Shown piece by piece: positions 8,901-17,978 of a DNA stretch of 59,501 nt. Within the stretch, counting starts at the first letter, position 1. Each line of letters opens with the position of its first letter. Under the pieces are notes generated by a model. It searched no databases. It was not told the origin of the DNA and saw only the letters and a list, made by a program, of their open reading frames with translations. The DNA is taken from assembly GCA_023512475.1 (NCBI GenBank), contig JAILZL010000017.1:1-59501 (forward strand). Reading direction: 5' to 3'. The stretch is from Syntrophobacterales bacterium (lineage in GTDB: Bacteria; Desulfobacterota; Desulfobaccia; Desulfobaccales; 0-14-0-80-60-11). The translations under genes were made by a program, and so were the position numbers.

Positions 8901-11120
8901 ATGAAAAGAGGCGTCCATGTGATCCTGGTGGTCCTGGCGGCCGGGGTGTTGTGCGCCGCCACCACGGTGCCCCCGGAAATCCAGCAGCCCGGCACCCAGC
9001 CCAATGAGGTGAAGAACCTGGAATCCCCGGACCGCTGCAACAACTGTCACGGCGGCTACAACCGGGCGGTGGAGCCCGCCTTCAACTGGCGGGGCAGCAT
9101 GATGGCCAACGCCGGCCGGGACCCCCTCTTCTGGGCCACCCTGGCCATCGCGGAACAGGACTTTGACGGCGCCGGTGACCTGTGCATCCGCTGCCACAGC
9201 CCCGGGGGCTGGTACGGCGGCCGCTCCACCCCCACCGACGGCTCCGCCCTGATGGCGGGGGACGCGGACGGGGTGGAGTGCGACACCTGCCACAAGATGA
9301 CCAACCCCAACAACCGGGAACACCTGCTGGGGGTGATGAATCCCCCCTTCATCGCCAATGATGAACAGAGCCCGGCCACCGGCTACTACGGCAGCGGCAT
9401 GCTCTCCCTCTATGGCGGCAGCGCCAAGCTGGGGCCGTACTCCGACGCCAGCGCCAAGCATCAGTCCCTGCCATCCCGGTTCCACCGGGAGGTGGATTTC
9501 TGCGGCTCCTGCCATGACGTCTCCAACCCCGCGGTGGGGGATCTGGCCCACAATCATGGCGCCCAGCCCACTGCCGACCCGGTCACCGCCAGCGGCATCC
9601 TGGGCTCCCCGGTGGGCGTCAAGGCGGCCTTCAACAACTTCCCCTACCAGTATGGGATTGTGGAGCGCACCTACAGCGAGTTCATGGCCGGGGCCCTGTC
9701 CCGCACCCTGGTCTCGGACTACCCCAGCCTGCCGGTGGACCTGCAGGCCGGGGCCATCAAGGCCGCCTATGAGGCCGCCAAGGGCAATTACGCCGACGGC
9801 ACGCCCCGCTACTTCAGCTGCCAGATCTGTCATGTGCGGCCGGTCACCGGCCAGGGCTGCAACAAGGCCGGCACTCCTGTCCGCACCGATCTGCCTTTGC
9901 ACGACATGACCGGCGGCAATTACTGGATCCCCGAGGCCATCAAGTATCAGAACGCCCAGGGGACCCTGAGGCTGGGGGGCGGGCTCACCCCGGTGCAGCT
10001 GGAGGCCCTGGACGCGGGGAAACTGAGGGCCCAGCAGCAGCTCAACCTGGCTGCGGCCCTGAAGGTGCAGGGCAACACCCTGAGAGTGATCAACCTCACC
10101 GGCCACAAGCTCATCTCCGGCTACCCCGAGGGCCGGCGCATGTGGCTGAACATCAAATGGTATGACGGCTCCGGGAAGCTCCTCCGGGAGGACGGCCAAT
10201 ACGGCGAGATCCTGGCCACTCTTCCCGGCCTGCCCCCTCTGAAGGTCAAGACCATCCTGAACCCGGAGAGCACCCGGGTCTATGAGGCCCACTACGCCAT
10301 GACCCGGGAGTGGGCCGAGCAGCTCCTGGACCTGGGCTATTCGCCCTCTTTCCCTCTGAGTTATGACCGGGTGACCGGCGAGGTGACCAAGACCCTGGAG
10401 GAGCTGGCCAACGGCAGTGAGTCTTATCACGAGACCTTCCATTTTGTCCTCAACAATTACGTGGCCAAGGACAACCGCATCCCGCCCTACGGCTTCACCG
10501 ATGAGGAGGCCCGGAAGCGCAACGCCCTGCCGGTGCCGGCGGAGCAGTACCGCAATGCCGACGGCAGCTACCGCTGGTGGGACGAGGTCTCCCTCTCGCC
10601 GCCGGCCGGCGCCCTCTATGCGGACCTCAAACTGCTTTACCAGCCCACCAGCTGGGAGTATATCCAGTTCCTCTACCTGGCCAACCAGGGCACCAACCCC
10701 TTCCTGGCGGAAGAGGGGAGGAATCTCCTGGACGCCTGGCTGAACACCGGCATGGCGGAGCCCTATGTCATGGCCAGCGCCACCTGGGGTGCGGCGCCGG
10801 GGCCCACCTGTCCCACTCCCGGGGCGCCCCAGAATCTCACGGCCAAGGCCGGCAAAAAGAGCATCACCCTGAGCTGGCAGGCGGGCAGTCCTGCCCCCAC
10901 CGGCGGCTACCGCATCTACTACACCCAGGCCGGAAAGCTGCAGTTTCGGGCCGGGGTGGGTCCCGGGACCATGACCTACAAGGACACCGGCCTCACCAGC
11001 CGGGTGACCTACACCTATGTGGTCACCGCCTGGAACGACTGCAACGGCAACGGCGTCTTTGATCCGGGAACGGATCAGGAAAGCGCCGCGAGCAACCAGG
11101 CGTCGGCCACGGCCCAGTAG
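8901..11120 (+). CDS. Exported pentahaem cytochrome c with C-terminal fibronectin type III domain
   Basis: 739 residues. Start chosen at ATG 8901, which gives a clean signal peptide (MKRG plus a hydrophobic run ending in AA) and lies about 10 bases after AGGAGGG; an upstream in-frame ATG at 8874 is less likely. Five CXXCH motifs: CNNCH 46-50, CIRCH 95-99, CDTCH 127-131, CGSCH 201-205, CQICH 307-311. The middle ~300 residues have no haem motif. A fibronectin-III-like domain covers about 640-735. Predicted role: extracytoplasmic electron transfer, with the FN3 domain for anchoring or partner binding. Partner unknown. Confidence 0.83.
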   Translation: MKRGVHVILVVLAAGVLCAATTVPPEIQQPGTQPNEVKNLESPDRCNNCHGGYNRAVEPAFNWRGSMMANAGRDPLFWATLAIAEQDFDGAGDLCIRCHSPGGWYGGRSTPTDGSALMAGDADGVECDTCHKMTNPNNREHLLGVMNPPFIANDEQSPATGYYGSGMLSLYGGSAKLGPYSDASAKHQSLPSRFHREVDFCGSCHDVSNPAVGDLAHNHGAQPTADPVTASGILGSPVGVKAAFNNFPYQYGIVERTYSEFMAGALSRTLVSDYPSLPVDLQAGAIKAAYEAAKGNYADGTPRYFSCQICHVRPVTGQGCNKAGTPVRTDLPLHDMTGGNYWIPEAIKYQNAQGTLRLGGGLTPVQLEALDAGKLRAQQQLNLAAALKVQGNTLRVINLTGHKLISGYPEGRRMWLNIKWYDGSGKLLREDGQYGEILATLPGLPPLKVKTILNPESTRVYEAHYAMTREWAEQLLDLGYSPSFPLSYDRVTGEVTKTLEELANGSESYHETFHFVLNNYVAKDNRIPPYGFTDEEARKRNALPVPAEQYRNADGSYRWWDEVSLSPPAGALYADLKLLYQPTSWEYIQFLYLANQGTNPFLAEEGRNLLDAWLNTGMAEPYVMASATWGAAPGPTCPTPGAPQNLTAKAGKKSITLSWQAGSPAPTGGYRIYYTQAGKLQFRAGVGPGTMTYKDTGLTSRVTYTYVVTAWNDCNGNGVFDPGTDQESAASNQASATAQ

Positions 11121-11143
11121 CCCTGCTGCCACCGGCTTCTTTT

Positions 11144-11171
11144 CAGGGGGGTCCGAGGTCGGGCCCCCCTG
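11144..11171 (+). terminator. Terminator-like hairpin after the pentahaem cytochrome
   Basis: CAGGGGGG / CCCCCCTG stem with a central loop, 24 bases after the stop. It lacks a strong T-run, so termination efficiency is uncertain. Confidence 0.5.
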
Positions 11172-11210
11172 ATTGCTTCAATCCCGGATGGCACCCGGGA
11201 GATTTTTCCC

Positions 11211-11239
11211 TTGTCCCGGAGAAGGGGGAAAATTATACT
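11211..11239 (+). promoter_or_regulatory. Candidate sigma-70 promoter of the cus operon
   Basis: TTGTCC at 11211-11216, a 17-base spacer and TATACT at 11234-11239, in a short AT-rich patch 137 bases before the outer-membrane channel ATG. The ~130-base leader may carry regulation; I saw no recognisable riboswitch. Confidence 0.6.
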
Positions 11240-11376
11240 AAAAAAGTAGAGATAATGTGGACTGGGGAGGGGGAGCCGCGGTTCCACCTCCCCGGACCCC
11301 TGCCCTCCAGCCGTCATGCCCCGGTCTGCCGTGGCCGGGGGGACAGGCGGGCTGGCGGGCCAGAGAGGATGAAGAT

Positions 11377-12687
11377 ATGGGACCGTTATCCTGGCGGAGT
11401 CTCAGCCTGGCGCTGGCCCTGGCCCTCCTGGCCGCGGCGGCGGACCTGGCCGGGGCCGGCGGCCTGCCTCCGGACCTGGAGGCCCTCATTGCCGAAGCCC
11501 AGGCCGCCAACCCGGAGGTGAAGGAGCGGGCGGCCCTGACCGCGGCCGCCCGGGAGCGCATCCGTTCCGCCGGCGCCCTGGATGATCCGGAGTTCGCCTT
11601 TGTCCTCAAAGACATCCCCACCGACAAATGGACCTTCAATCGGGATCCCATGACCCAGAAGATGGTGGAGCTCAACCAGAAGCTGCCCTTCCCGGGGAAG
11701 CGCCGGCTGCGCTCGGAGGTGGCGGCGGCGGAGGCCCACGCGGAGGAGTGGGTGTTCCGGGACAAGGTGAAGGAAATCCGCACCCGGGTGATCGCCGCCT
11801 ATTGGAACCTGGCCTGGGCCCAGAGCTCCTATGACCTCACCGCCAGGAACAAAGGCCTGTGGGAGCAGGTGGTGCGGGTGGCGGAGGCCCGCTACGGGGT
11901 GGGGCAGGGGACCCAGACCGAGGTGCTGCAGGCCCAGGTGGAGCTGGGGAATTACCTGGACAAGCTCCTCACCTGGCAGCAACGGCTGGAGTCCTGGCGG
12001 GCGGTGCTCAACGCCCTGCGCAACCGCCCTCCGGAGACCCCGCTGCCCCGGCCCCGGCCCCCGGCCCCCCGCCCCTTTACCCTCCAGGCCTCCCAGGTTC
12101 TGGACCTGGCCCTGGAGCGGCCGCAGCTCCAGGCCCTGAAGGCCCAGATCCTCAGGCAGGAAAAGGCCCTGGAGCTGGCCCGTAAGGAATACTACCCCGA
12201 CTTCACCCTGGGGGTGGCCTACGGCTTCAAGCAGCGCCTCGTCGGCCCCCTGGCGGAGATGAACAATCCCGACATGTTTTCAGCCAAGATCATGGTGAAT
12301 CTCCCTGTATGGGTGGGGGACAAGATCAAGCCCCGCATCCGGGAGGAGGAGGCCCGGCACCGCGCCGCCCGGGAAGCCCACCAGGCCGCCTGGACCACCC
12401 TCAGCGCCGCCGTCCAGGATCGGGTGGCCAAACTGGAGCGCCTCTCCCGGCAGATTCAGTTGTATGAAAAGGGCCTGCTCCCCCAGGCCCGGCAGGCCGC
12501 GGAGGCCGCCCTGCCGGCCTACCAGACCGGCATGGTCAGCTTTGCCCAGCTCTACCAGAGCCAGATTGCCGCCTACAATGCCGAGCTGATGCTGCAGGAA
12601 TATCTCAAGGATTTTGAAGAGACGTGGGCGGAGCTGGAGTTCCTGGCCGGGCAGGAGCTGCCCCGCCGGAGCGGAGGACGGCCATGA
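11377..12687 (+). CDS. cusC: TolC/CusC-type outer-membrane efflux protein
   Basis: Outer-membrane channel of a tripartite RND efflux pump. 436 residues from the ATG at 11377, which follows AGAGGA and gives a hydrophobic export signal; the ORF is open 120 bases further upstream but that part looks non-native. Two repeated OEP halves of long amphipathic helices are visible (about 30-200 and 235-425), with family features such as QKLPFPGKRRLRSEVA and ARYGVGQGTQTEVLQAQVEL. No lipobox Cys was seen. The adaptor gene overlaps its last 4 bases, so channel, adaptor and pump form one operon. Confidence 0.88.
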   Translation: MGPLSWRSLSLALALALLAAAADLAGAGGLPPDLEALIAEAQAANPEVKERAALTAAARERIRSAGALDDPEFAFVLKDIPTDKWTFNRDPMTQKMVELNQKLPFPGKRRLRSEVAAAEAHAEEWVFRDKVKEIRTRVIAAYWNLAWAQSSYDLTARNKGLWEQVVRVAEARYGVGQGTQTEVLQAQVELGNYLDKLLTWQQRLESWRAVLNALRNRPPETPLPRPRPPAPRPFTLQASQVLDLALERPQLQALKAQILRQEKALELARKEYYPDFTLGVAYGFKQRLVGPLAEMNNPDMFSAKIMVNLPVWVGDKIKPRIREEEARHRAAREAHQAAWTTLSAAVQDRVAKLERLSRQIQLYEKGLLPQARQAAEAALPAYQTGMVSFAQLYQSQIAAYNAELMLQEYLKDFEETWAELEFLAGQELPRRSGGRP

Positions 12688-14288
12688 GAGGGACCCGGGC
12701 ACTGCTCCTCGGCCTGGTGCTCGGCGCCGCCCTGAGCCTGGCGGCGGCCGGGGTTCTGTATCTGAAGGGCTATCACCTGATGGCCCCCCAGGCGCCTGCC
12801 CCGGGCCCGTCGGCGGCGGCCCGGCCGCTGTGCTACGTCTCCCCCGCCGATCCCGGCTATATCCGCTTTGAGCCGGGGAAAGATGACCAGGGCCGGGAGC
12901 TGGTGCCGGTGTACCCGCTTCAGCCGGGCGCGGCCACGACCCCCCGGACAGTTAAGTACTGGATGAGCCCCATGGATCCGAAATACATCTCCGACAAGCC
13001 CGGCAAGGATCCCATGGGGCATGAGCTGGTGCCGTTTTATGGAGAACTGGGGGGGTCGGGCGCCCCGGGCCCGGCCGCCAAGGAACGCAAGGTCAAATAC
13101 TGGATCTCCCCCATGGACCCGGGCTATGTCAGCGACAAACCCGGCAAGGCTCCCTGCGGCATGGACCTGGTGCCGGTCTATGAAGAGGAGGCCGGAAGCG
13201 CTCGGGAAGGGGTCATCACGGTGGACCCCGGGGTGATCCAGTCCATGGGGGTACGCACCGCCCAAGCCGAGCTGAAGCCCCTGACCCGGCGCATTCGGGC
13301 CGTGGGGCGGGTCACCTTCAATGAGCGCCGCCTGTATCAGGTGACCACCAAGATCAGCGGCTGGGTGGAGCGCCTGTATGTGAATGCCGCGGGCGATGCG
13401 GTGCGCCGGGGCCAGCCCCTGGTGAGCCTGTACAGCCCCGAGCTGGTGAGCGCCCAGCGGGAACTGCTCCTGGCCCGGGATAATCTAAGGACTCTGGACC
13501 AGAGCGACTTTTCGGAGCTGAAAGACAGCGCCCGCCGCCTCTATGAGGCGGCCCGGGAGCGCCTGGGCAATTGGGACATTCCCGCCGGCGAAATAGAGGA
13601 GCTCCTCCGCACGGGCCGCGTGAAGCGGGAGCTCCTCCTGAAGGCCCCGGTCACGGGGGTGGTGGTGAAGCGGATGGTGACCCAGGGGCAGATGGTGCAG
13701 CCCGGCATGCCCCTGCTGGAGGTGGCCGATCTCAGCACCGTCTGGGTGGAGGCGGAGGTCTATGAATACGAGCTCCCCTGGGTGAAGGTGGGCCAGCACG
13801 CCCACATCACGCTGAGCTATCTGCCGGGGGAGACCTTTCACGGTGAGGTGGACTACCTCTATCCCTTTCTCCAGGGCGACACCCGCACTGCCCGGGTGCG
13901 GCTGGTGGTGCCCAATCCGAAAATGAGGCTCAAACCGGACATGTTTGCTCAGGTGGACCTGGTGGCGCCCGCCGCTGCCGCGACGGTGGTGGTGCCCAGT
14001 GAGGCGATCCTGGACACGGGGGAGCGCCAGCATGTCTTTGTGGCTTTGGGACAAGGTCGTTTCGAACCCCGGCCGGTGAAGCTGGGGCTGCGGGGCGATG
14101 AGGGCCTGGTGGAAGTGCGGGAGGGCCTCCGGCCGGGGGAGGAGGTGGTGACCTCGGCCCAGTTTCTCCTGGATTCCGAGTCCCGCTTCCGGGAGGCCAT
14201 CGCCCAGATGCTCAAGGCCAGCGGCCAGAAGGAAGGGGAGAAGGCCGCCCCTGCGGCCCCGGCCATGCCCCCGGGGCACAAGCACTGA
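12684..14288 (+). CDS. cusB: CusB/CzcB-type RND periplasmic adaptor with three N-terminal HMBD-like repeats
   Basis: Membrane-fusion protein joining the RND pump to the outer-membrane channel. 534 residues; N-terminal membrane anchor (about 5-28). Three tandem heavy-metal-binding-domain-like repeats at about 49-78, 90-119 and 137-166, each built on SPMDP-like and KPGK-LVP motifs. In the usual repeat the core reads CPMHP with a later CGMDLVP; here CPMHP has become SPADP or SPMDP, and only the third copy keeps a Cys (APCGMDLVPV). The HlyD barrel-sandwich and beta-barrel region follows (about 175-500). Its start overlaps the channel stop (ATGA), after a GGAGG ribosome site. Confidence 0.9.
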   Translation: MRGTRALLLGLVLGAALSLAAAGVLYLKGYHLMAPQAPAPGPSAAARPLCYVSPADPGYIRFEPGKDDQGRELVPVYPLQPGAATTPRTVKYWMSPMDPKYISDKPGKDPMGHELVPFYGELGGSGAPGPAAKERKVKYWISPMDPGYVSDKPGKAPCGMDLVPVYEEEAGSAREGVITVDPGVIQSMGVRTAQAELKPLTRRIRAVGRVTFNERRLYQVTTKISGWVERLYVNAAGDAVRRGQPLVSLYSPELVSAQRELLLARDNLRTLDQSDFSELKDSARRLYEAARERLGNWDIPAGEIEELLRTGRVKRELLLKAPVTGVVVKRMVTQGQMVQPGMPLLEVADLSTVWVEAEVYEYELPWVKVGQHAHITLSYLPGETFHGEVDYLYPFLQGDTRTARVRLVVPNPKMRLKPDMFAQVDLVAPAAAATVVVPSEAILDTGERQHVFVALGQGRFEPRPVKLGLRGDEGLVEVREGLRPGEEVVTSAQFLLDSESRFREAIAQMLKASGQKEGEKAAPAAPAMPPGHKH

Positions 14289-14365
14289 GAGAGGCAGCCT
14301 GAAGCCGGGAGCGGCCCGGGGTCTCTCTCCCCCTCCGAGCCCGGCTCACTCCGGAAAGCGCTCTT

Positions 14366-17300
14366 ATGGTCGCCCGTTTGATCGATCTCTGCGTCAAAAA
14401 TCGCGGCCTCGTCCTGCTCGTCTGGCTGGCCATCACCGCCTGGGGCCTCTATTGCACCTACAACCTGCCGGTGGACGCCATCCCGGATCTCTCCGATGTC
14501 CAGGTGATCATCCGCACGGAGTGGCCGGAGCAGGCCCCCCAGGTGGTGGAGGACCAGGTCACCTATCCTTTGAGCACCGCCATGCTGGCCGTCCCCCAGG
14601 CCAAGGTGGTGCGGGGCTATTCCTCCTTCGGCTACTCCCTGGTCTATATCCTCTTTGAGGACGGCACCGACATCTACTGGGCCCGCTCCCGGGTGCTGGA
14701 GTACCTGAATGTCGTCCGGGGCCGGCTCCCCGCGGGGGTCAACCCCCAGCTGGGACCGGACGCCACCGGGGTGGGCTGGGTCTTCCAGTATGTCCTGGAG
14801 GATCCCACCGGGCGCCACGACCTGGCACAGCTGCGCAGCATCCAGGACTGGTATCTGCGCTACCAGCTGCAGGCCGTGCCCGGGGTGGCGGAAGTGGCCT
14901 CCGTGGGGGGCTTCGTCAAGCAGTACCAGGTGGTGGTGGACCCCAACCGGCTGGCGGCCTACAACCTGCCCCTGTCCCGGCTGCGGGAGGCCATCCAGCG
15001 GGCCAACCAGGATACCGGCGGCCGGGTGGTGGAAATGGCCGAAATTGAGTACATGGTCCGGGGGCTGGGCTACATCCGCTCAGTGGCGGACGTGGAAAAC
15101 ATCGTGGTGGCCGCCGACCCCCGGGGCACTCCCGTCAGGGTGAAGGATGTGGGGCTGGTGCGTCTGGGGCCGGAGCTCCGCCGGGGACTGGCGGAGGCCA
15201 ACGGCATGGGCGAGGTGGTGGGGGGCATCGTGGTCATGCGCCACGGCGAGAACGCCCGGGCCGTCATCCAGGAGGTGAAGTCCAAGCTGGAGGAGCTGAA
15301 GGCCGGGCTGCCGCCGGGGGTGCGGATTGTCACCGCCTACGACCGCTCCGGCCTCATCGAGCGGGCCATTGACACCCTGAAGTGGGCCATTTATGAGCAG
15401 GTGGCTATCGTGTCTCTGATCACGGTGCTCTTCCTCCTGCACCTGCGCAGCGCCATTGTGGCCATCATCTCCCTGCCTTTGGGGGTGCTCATCTCCTTCA
15501 TCCTCCAGTACCAGTTCAACATCACCGCCAACATCCTCTCCCTGGCCGGCATTGCCATCGCCATCGGCGACATGGTGGACGCCTCCATGGTCATGGTGGA
15601 GAACGCCCACAAAAAGCTGGAGGATCTCCCCCCCGGGGAGGACCGCACCCCCATCGTGCTGGAGGCCGCCAAGGAGGTGGGGCCCTCCCTGTTTTTCTCC
15701 CTGCTGGTGCTCACCGTCTCCTTCCTCCCCATCTTTGCCCTCCAGGGGGAGAGCGGCCGCCTCTTCAAGCCCTTGGCCTACACCAAGACCTTTGCCATGG
15801 CCGGGGCCTCCCTTTTGGCCATCACCCTCATCCCCATCCTGATGGTGGTCTTCATCCGGGGGCGCATCCCCCGGGAGGAGCGCAATCCCCTGTCCCGGGC
15901 GGCCCAGTTCCTCTACCGGCCGTTTTTGGAGCTCAGCCTGCGCTATCCTGCGGCCGCCATTGTCACCGCCCTGGTGGTCCTGGCCGTCAGCATCTACCCC
16001 CTCACCCGGCTGGGGAGCGAGTTCATGCCGCCTCTGGACGAAGGCGACCTCCTTTATATGCCCACCACCATGCCGGGGCTCTCCATCACCAAGGCCCGGG
16101 AGGTGCTCCAGCAGACCGACCGCATCATCAAAACCTTCCCGGAGGTGGAGTACGTCTTCGGTAAGGTGGGGCGGGCCGACACCGCCACTGACCCCGCCCC
16201 TTTGAGCATGATTGAGACCACCATCAAGCTCAAACCCCGGGAGCAGTGGCGGCCGGGCTACGACACCGAGCGGCTCATCCGGGAGCTGGACCAGGCGGTG
16301 AGGTTTCCGGGCCTGGCCAACTCCTGGGGCTACCCCATCAAGATCCGCATCGACATGCTCTCCACCGGCATGAAGACCCCGGTGGGCCTGAAGCTCCTGG
16401 GGCCGGATCTTCATGTCCTCACCCGCCTGGGCACCGAGGCCGAGGCCATCCTCCGGGAGGTGCCGGGCACCGCCAGCGTCTTTGCCGAACGCCCCCTGGG
16501 CGGCTATTATCTGGATTTTAAGATCAACCGGGAGGAGGCGGCCCGCTACGGCCTCAATGTGGGGGATATCCAGGACGTCATCGCCACCGGGCTGGGGGGG
16601 ATGACCCTCACCCAGACAGTGGAGGGTCTGGAGCGCTATCCCGTCAACCTGCGGTATTTCCAGGATTATCGGGAAAACCTGCCGGCCCTTAAGCGCCTCC
16701 TCATCCCCACCCCCACCGGCGCCCAGATCCCCATGGGCCAGGTGGCGGAGCTCACCATCCGGCAGGGGCCGGACATGATCAAGAGCGAAGGCGGCCGGCC
16801 CAGCGTCTGGCTCTACGTGGACATCCGGGACATTGACCTGGGGGGTTACCTGGCCCAGGCCCGGCGGGCCATCGCCGAGAAGCTCAGGCTGCCGGCGGGC
16901 TACAGCCTGGTGTGGAGCGGCCAGTTCGAGTATCTGGAGCGGGCCCGGGAGCGGCTTCTGGTGATCGTGCCCATCACCCTGGCCCTCATCGTGGTGCTCA
17001 TGTATCTGGCCACTTTCTCCTTCACCAAGGTGGTCATCATCCTCCTGTCTCTCCCCTTCTCCATCGTGGGCGGCATCTGGCTCCTCTATCTCCTGGACTA
17101 CAACCTGAGCCTGGGGGTGGTGGTGGGCATGATCGCCCTTCTGGGGCTGGACGCCGAAACCGGGGTGGTGATGCTCCTGTATCAGGACCTGGTCTACCAG
17201 AAGCGGAAGGAGGAGGGGCGGCTGAGGACCCGGCAGGACCTCATCGATGCCGTCCGGGAGGGGGCGCTCATGCGTCTCAGGCCCAAGCTGATGACGGTCC

Positions 17301-17491
17301 TGGCCAACATCTTTGGCCTGCTGCCGGTGATGTGGGCCACCGGCACCGGGGCCGAGGTGGCCAAGCGCATCGCCGCGCCCATGGTGGGCGGGGTCACCAC
17401 CTCCTTTTTGCTGGAGCTCCTCGTCTATCCCGCCATCTACCAGCTGTGGAAATGGCATGCGGAAGTCAAACACCTGGGAAGCAAAGGGTAA
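14366..17491 (+). CDS. cusA: CusA/CzcA-family heavy-metal efflux RND pump
   Basis: Proton-driven inner-membrane pump exporting metal cations. 1041 residues, standard length, with the RND pattern of one N-terminal membrane helix, a large periplasmic loop, a helix bundle, a second loop and a final bundle. HME-RND landmarks: DAIPDLSDVQV at 36-46, and the TM4 motif IAIGDMVDASMVMVENAH with acidic proton-relay residues. A Met equivalent to one CusA Cu/Ag ligand is plausible in GPDMIKSE, but the other ligands cannot be assigned without alignment, so Cu/Ag versus Co/Zn/Cd remains open. Confidence 0.93.
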   Translation: MVARLIDLCVKNRGLVLLVWLAITAWGLYCTYNLPVDAIPDLSDVQVIIRTEWPEQAPQVVEDQVTYPLSTAMLAVPQAKVVRGYSSFGYSLVYILFEDGTDIYWARSRVLEYLNVVRGRLPAGVNPQLGPDATGVGWVFQYVLEDPTGRHDLAQLRSIQDWYLRYQLQAVPGVAEVASVGGFVKQYQVVVDPNRLAAYNLPLSRLREAIQRANQDTGGRVVEMAEIEYMVRGLGYIRSVADVENIVVAADPRGTPVRVKDVGLVRLGPELRRGLAEANGMGEVVGGIVVMRHGENARAVIQEVKSKLEELKAGLPPGVRIVTAYDRSGLIERAIDTLKWAIYEQVAIVSLITVLFLLHLRSAIVAIISLPLGVLISFILQYQFNITANILSLAGIAIAIGDMVDASMVMVENAHKKLEDLPPGEDRTPIVLEAAKEVGPSLFFSLLVLTVSFLPIFALQGESGRLFKPLAYTKTFAMAGASLLAITLIPILMVVFIRGRIPREERNPLSRAAQFLYRPFLELSLRYPAAAIVTALVVLAVSIYPLTRLGSEFMPPLDEGDLLYMPTTMPGLSITKAREVLQQTDRIIKTFPEVEYVFGKVGRADTATDPAPLSMIETTIKLKPREQWRPGYDTERLIRELDQAVRFPGLANSWGYPIKIRIDMLSTGMKTPVGLKLLGPDLHVLTRLGTEAEAILREVPGTASVFAERPLGGYYLDFKINREEAARYGLNVGDIQDVIATGLGGMTLTQTVEGLERYPVNLRYFQDYRENLPALKRLLIPTPTGAQIPMGQVAELTIRQGPDMIKSEGGRPSVWLYVDIRDIDLGGYLAQARRAIAEKLRLPAGYSLVWSGQFEYLERARERLLVIVPITLALIVVLMYLATFSFTKVVIILLSLPFSIVGGIWLLYLLDYNLSLGVVVGMIALLGLDAETGVVMLLYQDLVYQKRKEEGRLRTRQDLIDAVREGALMRLRPKLMTVLANIFGLLPVMWATGTGAEVAKRIAAPMVGGVTTSFLLELLVYPAIYQLWKWHAEVKHLGSKG

Positions 17492-17619
17492 AAGCGGGGT
17501 CTCAGGGGCCAGCACCCCGGGACATGGGCCCCTGATGGGGGTTTGGGCTTACGGGGTGGCGTTGTGGCAGGGGCCCCGGACTCCCTCTCCGGGCAGGGGC
17601 GCAGCCCGATGCGATTTGA

Positions 17620-17645
17620 CAGGCGTTTTGGCCTGCTTATTTTTA
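17620..17645 (+). terminator. Possible terminator downstream of cusA
   Basis: CAGGC-GTTTTG-GCCTG hairpin followed by CTTATTTTTAA. It overlaps a second dyad, GCTTAT / ATAAGC (17635-17653). The 5-bp stem makes termination only moderately likely. Confidence 0.45.
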
Positions 17646-17704
17646 AGATAAGCACCGTCCCTCAGGGCGGAGAGCACAAGATTTTCGCATAATCGGGGCG
17701 GAAC

Positions 17705-17896
17705 ATGAAATCTCTGCTGTTTGTCATGCTGTCTCTGGGTCTGGCGCTGTGGCTGTCGGGCTGCGCCACCCCGGCCCCCACCCCCTACCGGGAGGTCCCG
17801 GACTTCCCCAAATGGGAGGATCCCTGGGGCTTCAGCCGGGATCCGGCCCTCCGGGACTGGGGCACCATGCCTTATTACAACCCCTATCTGCAATAA
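17705..17896 (+). CDS. Small lipoprotein, function unknown
   Basis: 63 residues. A clear lipoprotein signal: MKSLLF, a hydrophobic core and lipobox LSGC with Cys20, followed by a short Pro/Trp/Tyr-rich tail ending DWGTMPYYNPYLQ. An AT-rich patch and GGCGGAAC precede the ATG. It lies 213 bases after cusA; a link to the efflux system is suggested only by position. Asp21 is absent (Cys is followed by Ala), which would fit sorting to the outer membrane if the E. coli rule applies. Confidence 0.75.
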   Translation: MKSLLFVMLSLGLALWLSGCATPAPTPYREVPDFPKWEDPWGFSRDPALRDWGTMPYYNPYLQ

Positions 17897-17978
17897 GGCC
17901 GAAACCGGGGCCGCCCGCGGCACCGGAACCCCGGGGCGCGGCGGCGCGGCCTCACCATCCCGACCCGTCAGAGTGCCT

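Noticed and set aside
15080-17515. 811-residue minus-strand ORF opposite cusA
   Set aside because: Shadow of cusA with biased composition and no recognisable motif. The same applies to other long antisense ORFs such as 8814-11132, 21796-23874 and 51683-53719.
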